DNA of 64,000 bases from Rhodospirillales bacterium (GTDB taxonomy: Bacteria > Pseudomonadota > Alphaproteobacteria > SMXQ01), in contig JABIXC010000017.1 of assembly GCA_018666775.1 (NCBI GenBank), positions 434,001 to 498,000 of the forward strand. The letters are read 5' to 3'. The notes under the pieces were generated by a model. It saw nothing but the letters and a program-made list of their open reading frames with translations. It made no database searches and was not told the DNA's origin. Positions 1 through 10,077 of this stretch are shown here, piece after piece. The position numbers were made by a program, and so were the translations under genes. Position 1 is the first letter of the stretch. Every line of letters starts with the position of its first letter.

Positions 1-819
<819 letters not shown>

Positions 820-903
820 ACGCAGCTTTCCCAACAACAAGCTGCCAATGGTGGGGGATTTGGCTGAGAAATTCGCCATTTCTGCCCGCATCTAAACCGC
901 ATA

Positions 904-910
904 TTAACCA
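904..910 (+). promoter_or_regulatory. TTAACCA site upstream of motA (possible CtrA half-site)
   Basis: TTAACCA lies about 50 bases before the motA start. The same heptamer recurs in other intergenic regions here (8100, 26959; full TTAACCAT at 19695). It resembles the TTAACCAT half-site described for the alphaproteobacterial cell-cycle regulator CtrA. Binding is inference only. Confidence 0.3.
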
Positions 911-959
911 AATACCTGCAATTGTTGCCTAACTCTATTGGTAACTATGGCAAGATTTT

Positions 960-1823
960 ATGCTCTTCTTTGTTGGTGTTGGTTTGGTTCTTGTATGCGT
1001 CTTCGGTGGCTATTTGGCCATGGGGGGGCATCTATACGTTTTGTACCAGCCTTTTGAGCTGGTCATCATTGGTGGCGCAGCTTTGGGCGCTTACATTATC
1101 GCCAACCCCAAATCCGTTTTGGCCGCCACAGGCGGGGGCTTCAAGAAATTAATCGCCGGGTCCAGATACGACAAGGAAGCATACATTGAGCTTCTGACCC
1201 TGCAATACAGCATCTTCAAACTGGCAAAATCAAAAGGCATGCTGGCTTTGGAAGCGCATGTGGAAAACCCTGAAGAAAGTGAACTGTTTCAGAAATTTCC
1301 GATCATTCACAAGGACCATCACGCCCTGACCTTTCTCTGCGATTACCTGCGGATGATGGTGTTGGGTGCCGAAAATCCTTTTGAAATGGAAACCCTGATG
1401 GACGATGAGCTTGATACCCACCACGCCGCAGAATTGCGCATCTCTGATGCCCTTCAGGCCGTTGCTGACGGCATGCCCGCCCTTGGGATTGTCGCCGCTG
1501 TTCTGGGTGTGATTCACACCATGGGGTCAATCACTGAACCCCCTGAAGTGCTGGGTAAATTGATTGGTGGCGCCCTTGTCGGCACCTTCTTGGGCGTGTT
1601 GATTGCGTATGGCTTTTTTGGACCCTGTGCATCATCGCTCAAATTGATCATTGAAAATGAAGGCAAATACCAAAATTGCATCAAGGTTGGGCTGCTTGCG
1701 CATATGCAGGGAAATGCCCCCAGTGTGTCTGTTGAATTTGCCCGCAAGACCTTGTTCCACGACGTTAGACCCACATTCTATGAAGTCGAAGAAGCCGCTG
1801 AAAATGCGCCTTCGCTTTCATAG
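960..1823 (+). CDS. motA: Flagellar motor stator protein MotA
   Basis: Proton-conducting stator subunit in the inner membrane, working with MotB to drive flagellar rotation. The 287 residues match the usual MotA length. Hydrophobic segments sit at about residues 1-20, 28-48, 165-190 and 198-220. The two conserved proline-bearing helices are visible as GMPALGIVAAVLG and TFLGVLIAYGFFGP. The ATG at 960 is the only possible start, because an in-frame stop lies at 942; it has no clear Shine-Dalgarno sequence. motB follows after 56 bases on the same strand, so the two are probably cotranscribed. Confidence 0.96.
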   Translation: MLFFVGVGLVLVCVFGGYLAMGGHLYVLYQPFELVIIGGAALGAYIIANPKSVLAATGGGFKKLIAGSRYDKEAYIELLTLQYSIFKLAKSKGMLALEAHVENPEESELFQKFPIIHKDHHALTFLCDYLRMMVLGAENPFEMETLMDDELDTHHAAELRISDALQAVADGMPALGIVAAVLGVIHTMGSITEPPEVLGKLIGGALVGTFLGVLIAYGFFGPCASSLKLIIENEGKYQNCIKVGLLAHMQGNAPSVSVEFARKTLFHDVRPTFYEVEEAAENAPSLS

Positions 1824-1879
1824 CGCCGGGATAAAGGCCACCACAGTGAACCTACCAACAGGCAAACTCTAGAAAGCTC

Positions 1880-2992
1880 ATGGCAACCGGCGCAACAACC
1901 ATCATCGTCAAAAAAATCAAGAAGGGTCATGGTGGTCATCACGGTGGTGCCTGGAAAGTGGCTTATGCCGATTTCGTGACGGCAATGATGGCATTCTTTC
2001 TGTTGCTTTGGCTTCTCAATGCGACCACCCAGGAACAGCGCTCAGGCATTTCAGATTATTTTGCACCCGCATCGGTTTCCAGAAGCACATCCGGTTCTGG
2101 TGGCTTGATGGGGGGGTTGACCATAACCCTCGATGGCCCAGCCCGAGGCAAGGGTGCACCAATCGGCATGCCATCCAGCAGTCCGCCAGAGGTTGAAAAA
2201 AGTGACGCCGATGAAGAATCTGATGACAAGGTTGATCGCGGCACCAAAGATGAACATGCCGACGATGCCGATGGCGAAGGCAAGGTCAAGGATTCCAAAG
2301 CCAAAGATGGTGACAGTGGCACTGGTGAAGATTCATCAGAAGCATTCCTGCGCCAACTTGAAGATCGAAAATTCCGCAAAGCCGAAACAGCCATCAAAAA
2401 ACGGATCGAAGCCATCCCCGGGCTCAGTGCGCTTGGCAATAATCTGGTTTTTGATCACACCGAACATGGGCTTCGCATCCAACTAATCGACAGCCAAAGA
2501 AAATCCATGTTCTCCAAAGGCTCGTCTGTACCCTATCAACACACCCGCCAGATTCTTGAAGTGGTTGGCCAGGCCATTACCAAACTGCCAAACAAAATAT
2601 TTATTTCTGGCCATACGGATTCTATTCCTTACGCCCGGGGTGCCAGTTATAGCAATTGGGAACTATCCTCTGATCGTGCCAATGCCAGCCGCCGGGCATT
2701 GGTCCGTTATGGGGTCAACAAATCCCGCATCACCCATGTTACGGGGAAGGCCGAAACAGAGCCTTTGTTGAGCAAGGACCCGACCAACGCCCGCAATCGC
2801 CGAATTTCCATCACGCTGGTTCGCGAAGCCCGTATCCCCCCAAAAGCCGCCACCAGAAAAAAGGTGACGAAGGTAAAGAAAGCCAAAAAGGTCGAGAAAC
2901 CCAAAAGGGTCGAAAAGGCCCCTCCCCCTCCGCCGATCATAAAAGGGTCCAAGTTCAAACCCGTGATCAAAGAAAAGCCAAAATCCAGGTAG
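1880..2992 (+). CDS. motB: Flagellar motor stator protein MotB
   Basis: Peptidoglycan-anchored stator partner of MotA (370 residues). A single N-terminal membrane helix at about 28-48 carries the proton-binding aspartate D31 in AYADFVTAMMAFFLLLWLL. A long, very acidic low-complexity linker (about 105-150, rich in Asp, Glu and Lys) follows. The OmpA-like peptidoglycan-binding domain is at about 190-312, with ISGHTDSIPY and NWELSSDRAN. After the OmpA domain a Lys/Pro-rich tail of about 55 residues (KKVTKVKKAKKVEK and a run of six prolines) is added, making the protein longer than enteric MotB. The start is ATG after AGAAAGCTC. Confidence 0.96.
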   Translation: MATGATTIIVKKIKKGHGGHHGGAWKVAYADFVTAMMAFFLLLWLLNATTQEQRSGISDYFAPASVSRSTSGSGGLMGGLTITLDGPARGKGAPIGMPSSSPPEVEKSDADEESDDKVDRGTKDEHADDADGEGKVKDSKAKDGDSGTGEDSSEAFLRQLEDRKFRKAETAIKKRIEAIPGLSALGNNLVFDHTEHGLRIQLIDSQRKSMFSKGSSVPYQHTRQILEVVGQAITKLPNKIFISGHTDSIPYARGASYSNWELSSDRANASRRALVRYGVNKSRITHVTGKAETEPLLSKDPTNARNRRISITLVREARIPPKAATRKKVTKVKKAKKVEKPKRVEKAPPPPPIIKGSKFKPVIKEKPKSR

Positions 2993-3024
2993 CGAGCATG
3001 CGTCCAAACACGCCATAATAACGT

Positions 3025-3765
3025 ATGGCCACGCATCCCCATCCCCTATACGGATCCCGTTCCAGAACCTGCCCTTATCTGGGGGGGCGTGAAGAACGCA
3101 CGGTCATGGCCGAACTGACCGGCGATCATTCTCAAGACCTTTATGACCACGCCATCCGTGCCGGGTTTAGACGCAGCCACAACTTTATTTATCGTCCTGC
3201 CTGCCCCGGCTGTGATGCCTGCCAGCCGGTTCGCGTGGATGCCCAGAATTTTTCGCCCACACGGTCGCTTTCAAGGGTGGATCGCACCAATGCCGATCTT
3301 TTGGCTGTCGAAACCCAACCCCAAGCATCGGAAGAACAATACCGCCTGTTTACCCAATACCAGACCAAACGCCATCCGGGCGGCGGCATGGACGCCATGT
3401 CTATGGATGAATTCCGGCTCATGATGGAAAGCAGCCCCCTTGCCTCATTTGCCGTTCAATTCCGTGACCCCGATGGAATCTTGCAGGGCGTCATGCTGGC
3501 AGATGAAATCAGCGATGGCTTATCGGCTGTTTACAGTTTTTTTGATCCAGACCAGAAAAAAAGGGCTTTGGGCACCTTCATGATCCTCTGGCTGATTGAT
3601 GCATGCAAAAGGCGCGGGCTTCCCTACCTTTATCTTGGCTATCGAATCCCGGGGTATGCCAAAATGGCCTACAAAGCGCGCTTTCAACCAATGGAAGTCC
3701 TTGGCCCTGATGGCTGGGCCCAACTGCCCCCTGATCCGGTCATCGATAAAAAACAAGCCGTATAA
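3025..3765 (+). CDS. Aminoacyl-tRNA-protein transferase (Bpt/Ate family)
   Basis: Transfers an amino acid from its tRNA to the N terminus of acceptor proteins, marking them for Clp-dependent turnover by the N-end rule. In bacteria the family (Bpt, aspartate/glutamate leucyltransferase) usually transfers leucine; the donor cannot be read from sequence alone. The diagnostic N-terminal CPYLGGREE is at residues 17-25, then CPGCDACQPVRV near 60-70 and GYAKMAYKARFQP near the C terminus. At 246 residues the length is normal. It follows motB by 32 bases but has no functional link with it. Confidence 0.92.
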   Translation: MATHPHPLYGSRSRTCPYLGGREERTVMAELTGDHSQDLYDHAIRAGFRRSHNFIYRPACPGCDACQPVRVDAQNFSPTRSLSRVDRTNADLLAVETQPQASEEQYRLFTQYQTKRHPGGGMDAMSMDEFRLMMESSPLASFAVQFRDPDGILQGVMLADEISDGLSAVYSFFDPDQKKRALGTFMILWLIDACKRRGLPYLYLGYRIPGYAKMAYKARFQPMEVLGPDGWAQLPPDPVIDKKQAV

Positions 3766-3800
3766 GAAAATGCAATCACCAACAGATAGGAACGCAGCCC

Positions 3801-4934
3801 ATGAAACGCCGTGATTTTTTAACCGGAGCAGCAACAGGTCTGGCGCTCGGTGCTGGAGCCACCTACGCCATTACAAATTCAGGCCCCAAATCAGGCACCG
3901 CGCCCAAAGCACCTGCCATCACCAAGGGCAAACGTGAATGGAAAATGGTCACGACATGGCCCGAAAAATTCCCGGGCCTTGGCACCTCAGCAGAACGTCT
4001 GGCACAACGCATTACCGCCATGAGCGACGGTGCGCTTACCGTCAAAGTCTATGGATCGGGCACCATGGTTCCGGCCATGGGCAGTTTTGATGCCGTCGCC
4101 CAAGGATCAGTGGAGATGGGCCATGGCGCGTCTTATTATTGGCAGGGAAAATCAAAAGCCTTTAATTTCTTTGCAGCCGTCCCCTTTGGCCTTACAGGCC
4201 CAGAGCTTTCAGCGTGGATTCATTGGGGTGGCGGTCAGGCACTTTGGGATGAAGGCTATGCCAAATTTGGTCTCAAGCCATTTCTGGCTGGCAACACCGG
4301 TGTCCAGATGGGTGGCTGGTTCAAAAAAGAAATTCATTCCATGGAAGATTTCAGGGGCCTGAAGATGCGCATGCCCGGCCTTGGCGGCGAAACGCTCCGA
4401 CGCGTTGGTGCCACAGCCGAAAGCCTTGCCGGCGCGGATATATTCCCGGCCCTGTCATCGGGGCGCATTGATGCAACCGAATGGGTTGGACCATGGAATG
4501 ATCTGGCCTTTGGTTTCTATAAAATAGCAAAAAATTATTACTGGCCCGGATTTCATGAACCTGGAACCGGCATTGAATGTTTTGTCAACAAAGCGAAATA
4601 CGATGCCCTGCCAGATGACCTGAAGGCAATCGTCACAACCGCATGTCGCGCAGAAAGCGATGCTATGTTGGGTGAATTTAATCACCGAAATGGGGCGGCA
4701 TTAAAAGTTTTGATTGAAAAACATGGGGTCAAACTCCGCAAATTTCCTGATGATGTTATGACGGCCCTGGGCAAAGCTGCCAGCGTGGTTCTTGCGGAAC
4801 TGGAAGGCGCCGATGATCTGACACGCAGGACGTACAATTCGTTCCGCGCATTCAGGGATGAAGCGGTTAACTGGTCACGGCTTTCAGATCAGGGCTTTCT
4901 TGATATGCGCTACCGCATGCTCAAATCCGGCTAA
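3801..4934 (+). CDS. TRAP transporter solute-binding protein, DctP family (TakP-like)
   Basis: Periplasmic ligand-binding subunit of a TRAP carrier for carboxylates, 377 residues. The N terminus MKRRDFLTGAATGLALGAGA has the twin-arginine start and hydrophobic stretch of a Tat signal. Segments such as GGWFKKEI, GLKMRMPGLGGE and NDLAFGFYKIAKNYY resemble the TakP subgroup, known to bind 2-oxo acids; the ligand here is inferred only. No membrane subunits are adjacent. The nearest dctQM pair is 17 kb away (21830-23918) and could be its partner. ATG is preceded by TAGGAACGC. It converges on parC with 22 bases between the stops. Confidence 0.93.
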   Translation: MKRRDFLTGAATGLALGAGATYAITNSGPKSGTAPKAPAITKGKREWKMVTTWPEKFPGLGTSAERLAQRITAMSDGALTVKVYGSGTMVPAMGSFDAVAQGSVEMGHGASYYWQGKSKAFNFFAAVPFGLTGPELSAWIHWGGGQALWDEGYAKFGLKPFLAGNTGVQMGGWFKKEIHSMEDFRGLKMRMPGLGGETLRRVGATAESLAGADIFPALSSGRIDATEWVGPWNDLAFGFYKIAKNYYWPGFHEPGTGIECFVNKAKYDALPDDLKAIVTTACRAESDAMLGEFNHRNGAALKVLIEKHGVKLRKFPDDVMTALGKAASVVLAELEGADDLTRRTYNSFRAFRDEAVNWSRLSDQGFLDMRYRMLKSG

Positions 4935-4956
4935 ACAATCCAACCATCATCTTTGT

Positions 4957-7182
4957 TCAGGAAGAAAAGCGATTCGATTGTGGGAACCCTCTGGGCGGCA
5001 GACGCCCAGCCTGGGAACGCTTGCCCGTCCATGGCATCAGGTCATTTTCAGTGCGCGTGCGGCTGCCCGATTCCCAACGTAAACCATCATCCAGATTAAA
5101 GGTCGTGACATCAGAAAGCCCGCCATCACGATAGGCTTGTAATTTTACACCACGCCCCCGGGTCATTTCCGGTAATTCTCCGGTGGGAAAGATCAACAGC
5201 TTGCGGTTTTCGCCAATAACGGCAACATGATCGCCCGCAACGACACAACAGACATGGGCTTCAAGGTCACCCTTCACGTTGAGCACCTGTTTGCCGGTCC
5301 GGGTTTGGGCAATGACATCGTTTTCATTCACAATAAACCCGCGCCCATCACTGGATGCCACCAGCAATTTCTGGCCTGCCTTATGGGGCATCACACGGAT
5401 GATTTCATGGTCATTGGAAAGATCGGTCATTAACCGGACGGGTTCGCCATTGCCTCTGCCGGGGGGCAATCCATCACAAGACAAGGTATAAAACCGTCCA
5501 TTGGTCGCAAACAGAATCAACTTATCCGTGGTTTCAGCATGGAACCGGAACCCGGTCTCATCGCCTTCCTTGTATTTAATATCAATGTCATCCCCAAGAT
5601 GGCCTTTGAAGGCACGGATCCAGCCTTTTTTTGAACAAACAACCGTGATGGGTTCGCGTTCGATGGCGATATCGATGGGAATAATCACTGCACTTGGAGG
5701 CGAGCCAATCTCAGTGCGACGCCGGCCCAGTTCCGTTTTAGCACCAAAGGAATCACGGGTTTCCCTTATTTCGCCCGCAATCACCTGCCACCGAGCCTTC
5801 TCGTTTTTCAAAAGACTTTTCAATGCCTTTGCATCAAGGGTCAAACGATCGTGCTCTTCGCGAATTTCAGCTTCATCCAGTTTCCGCAAGGCCCGCAAGC
5901 GCATGTTCAAAATTGCTTCGGCCTGAACCTCAGTAATTTTCAACGCCTTCATCAACTTAGGTCGGGGCTTGTCTTCTTCACGAATAATCTTGATCACCAG
6001 ATCAAGGTTGCCGTAAGCCGCAAGGTAGCCACCCAAAACCTCAATCCGGTTTTCGATGCGTTTCAACCGAAAGGCTGTGACCCGTTTGAGAACAACATGG
6101 CGATGTTCAAGAAAGGCATTCAGCACTTCGCGCAGGTTCATGACCCGCGGGGTCTGGGTCGCATCCAGAACATTCATATTTAACCCAATGCGCGATTCCA
6201 GCTCAGTGTGCTGGAACAATTGAGCCATGACATGTTCCGCATCAATACTGCGCGTACGCGGTTCAATGATCAGACGCACTTCTTCGGTAGATTCATCGCG
6301 AATATCACCAACAAGCGGCAATTTTTTGGCTTCCATTAAAGCCGCGACCTTTTCAATCAGCCGCGATTTCTGGACCTGCCATGGAATTTCTGTGATCACA
6401 ATTTGATATCGACCCTGAGACAGGCTTTCCACTTCCCAGCGCGCCCGCAGCCGAAACGACCCGCGGCCCGTTGCATAGGCGTCAATAATATCTTTTTTGG
6501 CTTCGACCAAAATGCCACCCGTTGGAAAATCCGGGCCGGGAATTAATTCCGCTAATTTTCCAAAGGTTGCTTTGGGAGATTTAATCAGGTGCAGCAATGC
6601 ATCGCAAAGTTCGCCCGCATTATGAGGCGGCACCGAGCAAGCCATGCCAACAGCGATCCCCATGGCCCCATTGGCAAGAAGATTGGGAAAAGCTGATGGC
6701 AGAACGACGGGTTCTTCATCTTCACCATCGTAGGTTTCCCTGAGATCAACCGCATCTTCGTCAATGCCCGCCAGCAGTGCTTGGGCAACCGGGGTCAAAC
6801 GGGCTTCGGTGTACCGCATGGCAGCAGCATTATCGCCATCGATGTTGCCAAAATTGCCCTGCCCGTCCACCAGCGGATAGCGCACAGCAAAAGACTGGGC
6901 AAGCCGCACCAACGTGTCATAGACCGCCGCATCCCCATGGGGGTGATATTTACCGATAACATCGCCAACAACGCGCGCGCATTTCTTGAACCCCATGGCA
7001 GGATCAAGTTTAAGTTTAAGCATGGCGTAAAGCAGCCTGCGATGAACCGGCTTAAGGCCGTCACGAACATCAGGCAGGGAACGAGACATGATGGTGGATA
7101 ACGCATACGCCAAATATCGCTCGCCCAATGCTTCGGCCAGGGGGGTATCGCGGATATCGCTTTCGGGTTCAGATTTTGCCAT
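4957..7182 (-). CDS. parC: DNA topoisomerase IV subunit A
   Basis: Breakage-reunion subunit that decatenates daughter chromosomes with ParE (741 residues). The catalytic tyrosine is Y124 in AAMRYTEARL, and the winged-helix region has KYHPHGDAAVYDTLVR. The residue at the quinolone-contact serine position (HPHGDS in E. coli gyrase) is alanine (A85). The C-terminal domain is shorter than that of GyrA and has no GyrA box, so ParC is preferred over GyrA. Its position next to recO and the era block is typical of alphaproteobacteria. The ATG follows GAGGGG at good spacing. Confidence 0.95.
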   Translation of the reverse strand: MAKSEPESDIRDTPLAEALGERYLAYALSTIMSRSLPDVRDGLKPVHRRLLYAMLKLKLDPAMGFKKCARVVGDVIGKYHPHGDAAVYDTLVRLAQSFAVRYPLVDGQGNFGNIDGDNAAAMRYTEARLTPVAQALLAGIDEDAVDLRETYDGEDEEPVVLPSAFPNLLANGAMGIAVGMACSVPPHNAGELCDALLHLIKSPKATFGKLAELIPGPDFPTGGILVEAKKDIIDAYATGRGSFRLRARWEVESLSQGRYQIVITEIPWQVQKSRLIEKVAALMEAKKLPLVGDIRDESTEEVRLIIEPRTRSIDAEHVMAQLFQHTELESRIGLNMNVLDATQTPRVMNLREVLNAFLEHRHVVLKRVTAFRLKRIENRIEVLGGYLAAYGNLDLVIKIIREEDKPRPKLMKALKITEVQAEAILNMRLRALRKLDEAEIREEHDRLTLDAKALKSLLKNEKARWQVIAGEIRETRDSFGAKTELGRRRTEIGSPPSAVIIPIDIAIEREPITVVCSKKGWIRAFKGHLGDDIDIKYKEGDETGFRFHAETTDKLILFATNGRFYTLSCDGLPPGRGNGEPVRLMTDLSNDHEIIRVMPHKAGQKLLVASSDGRGFIVNENDVIAQTRTGKQVLNVKGDLEAHVCCVVAGDHVAVIGENRKLLIFPTGELPEMTRGRGVKLQAYRDGGLSDVTTFNLDDGLRWESGSRTRTENDLMPWTGKRSQAGRLPPRGFPQSNRFSS

Positions 7183-7271
7183 GGTGCATAGCTACCCCTC
7201 GGGCCCCAAAAACACAAGATGTTGTGTGTTATTTCCGAAAATCTTCCATAAAAACCATAAAATACGGCCTT

Positions 7272-8012
7272 TTATTTTCCACACACTGCCTGCATTGCCT
7301 CAATAAAGCGGCCCCGGGCGGCAGGCTGGTGGCGACCTTCAACGGCAAAATGGTGTTGGGTCAAAAAGGCACCGGTCAAAGCCAGCCCCTTTTCAATCTC
7401 TTCCATCGATATGCTTGCCCCGGGTTCCACCAAAAATGCCGGCAAACTCAGTAATTTGTCATGATAGGGTGCCCCGGCGGCGGCGGAAACCGCTCGCCCG
7501 CTTCGGGGTGATACGTAAACCAGGTCTTCATGTCCCCCTGTGGCCGCGCACGTCTCCAGATCCAGCCCAAACCCAAGACAGCGCAACAATTCAAGCTCCC
7601 ATTGCACATAAACAGCAAGGGCTGCCTTGTCATCACTGGTCTTGGTCAGGGCTTCTAAAACCATCACCGTTGCCTGAAACATCTCAGGGTGCGGGTCACG
7701 TTCGGCAAGAACGGTATCCAACAATGCACCCAAAGACATCAGGGCCTTAAGGCGGATCGGGTCATCAAGCACCAGGGCTGCAAAATCTCTTGATGATTCG
7801 AGCGTATAAGACCCAAGGTGATCCGAAAGACGGGCCCGCCATACAGCAGAAACCAGATTCCCGGTCTGTAACTGGCCTTGTCGACGTCGACTTTGCCCCC
7901 CCCGGACCAATCCAACATGGCGCCCATGGTCACGGGTTAACAGGCCGACAATCACCGATGTCTCGCCGTGTTTGCGAACCCTTATTATTATCCCCTCGTC
8001 TGACCACTCCAT
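7272..8012 (-). CDS. recO: DNA repair protein RecO
   Basis: Recombination mediator that helps RecA load on SSB-coated single strands in the RecFOR pathway. The 246 residues open with MEWSDEGIIIRVRKHGETSVIVGLL-type sequence, the usual OB-fold N terminus, and continue with GLVRGGQSRR and the helical core. The alphaproteobacterial form lacks the full four-cysteine zinc site, as here. It reads toward parC with 89 bases between. In many relatives recO directly follows era; here a divergent receiver gene lies between the two. Confidence 0.93.
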   Translation of the reverse strand: MEWSDEGIIIRVRKHGETSVIVGLLTRDHGRHVGLVRGGQSRRRQGQLQTGNLVSAVWRARLSDHLGSYTLESSRDFAALVLDDPIRLKALMSLGALLDTVLAERDPHPEMFQATVMVLEALTKTSDDKAALAVYVQWELELLRCLGFGLDLETCAATGGHEDLVYVSPRSGRAVSAAAGAPYHDKLLSLPAFLVEPGASISMEEIEKGLALTGAFLTQHHFAVEGRHQPAARGRFIEAMQAVCGK

Positions 8013-8099
8013 AACAGCCTCAATAGCATGTTTTAAGCCATTTTTTTCATTTTTGATAAATTCATAAAAATGTATTCGTTATTCAGCTTTTAGTTACCA

Positions 8100-8106
8100 T
8101 TAACCA
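8100..8106 (+). promoter_or_regulatory. TTAACCA site upstream of the receiver protein gene
   Basis: The sequence TTAGTTACCATTAACCA lies about 30 bases before the gene at 8137. It resembles the CtrA full site TTAA-N7-TTAA with one mismatch and one base less spacing. It is the second of several TTAACC sites in intergenic DNA of this window. Function is inferred. Confidence 0.3.
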
Positions 8107-8136
8107 CGATATTAGTATCCAGAACTGAATCAATTA

Positions 8137-9102
8137 ATGAAGTTATCCCGGGGGGATATCGTTTTGGAAGAATACGCATTAGACAAAGCGCGGGTTATTT
8201 TGTTCAACCCAATGCAGCAAATGCGCGCGACGTTACGCGAAGCATTGCACAACATTGGTTTTCGAAGAATTGCCGAATGTGGGAACATTGAACAAACCCA
8301 AGACGAGCTTTTAATCGAATCTCCTGAGCTCTTAATTCTTGATCTGGATCGCAACAAGGATGATGTCTGCAATCTGGTTCGGGATGTTCGCAATGGCAAT
8401 TATGCCAAAGACCCCTTCATCGTCATTATGGCATTGACCTGGAAACCCCATTTGCAAAAGGTCAACACCACCATGGATGCGGGTATTGATGACATTGTCC
8501 TGTTGCCACTTTCCATTGGCACATTGCGAAGCAGGGTTAATATGATGATTCAAAAACGCAAAGGGTTTGTCGTAACCGGAGAATATATCGGCCCGAACCG
8601 ACGGATTGATGATCGGATTGATGATGAACTTGGCACCATCACCGTTCCCAACCGGTTGCGCTTTAAAGCGACCGGTGATGTGACAGCCATGGCCAGCCCG
8701 GAAGCGGTCGATGAGGCCCGGGTTTTGGTAGACAATCACAGGCTCAACCGTTTTGCCCAACGGCTTCATGCATTGTTGGATATCCTTACCAATGAAGAAG
8801 AAAGCACCAATGACGATGCGGTGGAAGTCGATATGTGCCTGGATGAAATGGGGGATGTCATCCGGGACCTGCACAATCGGGTTGAAGACAATGACAGTTT
8901 TAACGAGCTGACAAACATATGCCAGTCCATGGAGGACCTGCTCACCCTATTGCATCAAAGCACGACCACCAGACTCTTTGATCTTATGCGCGTTCATGCT
9001 CATGCTGTGACGGCAACCTTGATGAATCAAGATGGCGCTGCTGAATTGATCGCAAGGGCTTTGGGACAGGCGACCACTCAGATTGCTGCCAAATCGGCCT
9101 AA
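8137..9102 (+). CDS. Atypical response-regulator receiver protein
   Basis: 321 residues with an N-terminal CheY-like receiver fold (about 15-140) and a C-terminal region that is mostly helical (about 190-320) with no recognisable DNA-binding or enzymatic domain. The phospho-acceptor position is kept (D69 in LLILDLD), but the acidic pair that normally binds magnesium is replaced by Asn-Pro in VILFNPMQQMR. Phosphorylation may therefore be weak or absent (inference). ATG at 8137 has no Shine-Dalgarno sequence; TTG at 8164, behind GGGGGG, would give 312 residues and is a real alternative. It is divergent from recO and convergent with era. Confidence 0.75.
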   Translation: MKLSRGDIVLEEYALDKARVILFNPMQQMRATLREALHNIGFRRIAECGNIEQTQDELLIESPELLILDLDRNKDDVCNLVRDVRNGNYAKDPFIVIMALTWKPHLQKVNTTMDAGIDDIVLLPLSIGTLRSRVNMMIQKRKGFVVTGEYIGPNRRIDDRIDDELGTITVPNRLRFKATGDVTAMASPEAVDEARVLVDNHRLNRFAQRLHALLDILTNEEESTNDDAVEVDMCLDEMGDVIRDLHNRVEDNDSFNELTNICQSMEDLLTLLHQSTTTRLFDLMRVHAHAVTATLMNQDGAAELIARALGQATTQIAAKSA

Positions 9103-9127
9103 CGATCAACACCGGGACTTTCTAGAA

Positions 9128-10054
9128 TCAGGATTTAAAATTCAGGCCCATCTCACGATAGTGATCGGGCTTATCCATCCAGTCGCGTACTTTGACATGC
9201 AGGAATAAATGAATTTCGCGGTCAAAGTTTTCAATCATTTCCTTTCGCGCAGCCGTGCTGATAGCTTTAATGCGCATGCCCCCCTTACCAACAACCATGC
9301 CTTTCTGGCTTTCACGCTTGATTAAAATGGTCTGATCGATGCGAGCTGATCCATCATCACGTTCTTGCCAGGAATCAGTTTCCACGGCCAACGCATATGG
9401 CAATTCCTGATGCAACTGTAAAAATGCCTGTTCCCGCGTGATTTCAGCAGCCAACAGGCGAAGCGGTGCATCCGATAACTGGTCTTCGGGGTAATGCCAT
9501 GGGCCAACTGACAAATGGCTCACCAGATTATCCAAAAGGTCATCTACCCCATCGCCGGTAGTGGCAGAAATCATGAAAATTTTAGCAAATACACCGGTTT
9601 CATTATGGGCCTCGGTTACTTTTAAAAGCTGTTCGCGGGGCACCATATCAATCTTGTTAAGGGCCAATATCACCTTGGACCCACTTTTTTTAAACCCTTC
9701 AATGATGTTCAGGCTATCTGGATCAATGGACCCTTTCGCCTTGGCAGCCCGATCCGCATCCACCATCAAGACACTTGTATCAGCATCGCTCATCCCCGAC
9801 CAAGCGGCGGCCACCATGGCCCGATCAAGGCGACGCTTTGGCGCAAAAATTCCGGGCGTATCGATAAAGGCAATCTGGGCTTGGCCAATAATTGCAATTC
9901 CCGTCATCCGCGTTCGGGTGGTTTGAACCTTCGGTGTAACGATGGCGAGCTTGGACCCAACAACGCGGTTAAGCAGCGTCGATTTCCCCGCATTGGGGGC
10001 CCCCAAAAGAGCGACAAAGCCAAACTTTGTTTCGCGATCAGTATCAGGTGTCAT
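9128..10054 (-). CDS. era: GTPase Era
   Basis: Ribosome-associated GTPase that binds 16S rRNA and is needed for 30S assembly. It has 308 residues. The G domain starts with the P-loop GAPNAGKST near residue 18, followed by DTPG and NKID. The C-terminal KH domain is visible through GKGGMRIKAI. It is the last gene of the minus-strand run rsh, DUF2062, pdxJ, acpS, lepB, rnc, era, the usual alphaproteobacterial order. ATG start; 23 bases separate it from rnc. Confidence 0.97.
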   Translation of the reverse strand: MTPDTDRETKFGFVALLGAPNAGKSTLLNRVVGSKLAIVTPKVQTTRTRMTGIAIIGQAQIAFIDTPGIFAPKRRLDRAMVAAAWSGMSDADTSVLMVDADRAAKAKGSIDPDSLNIIEGFKKSGSKVILALNKIDMVPREQLLKVTEAHNETGVFAKIFMISATTGDGVDDLLDNLVSHLSVGPWHYPEDQLSDAPLRLLAAEITREQAFLQLHQELPYALAVETDSWQERDDGSARIDQTILIKRESQKGMVVGKGGMRIKAISTAARKEMIENFDREIHLFLHVKVRDWMDKPDHYREMGLNFKS

Positions 10055-10077
10055 TGATATTTGTCATTTCCATGGTT

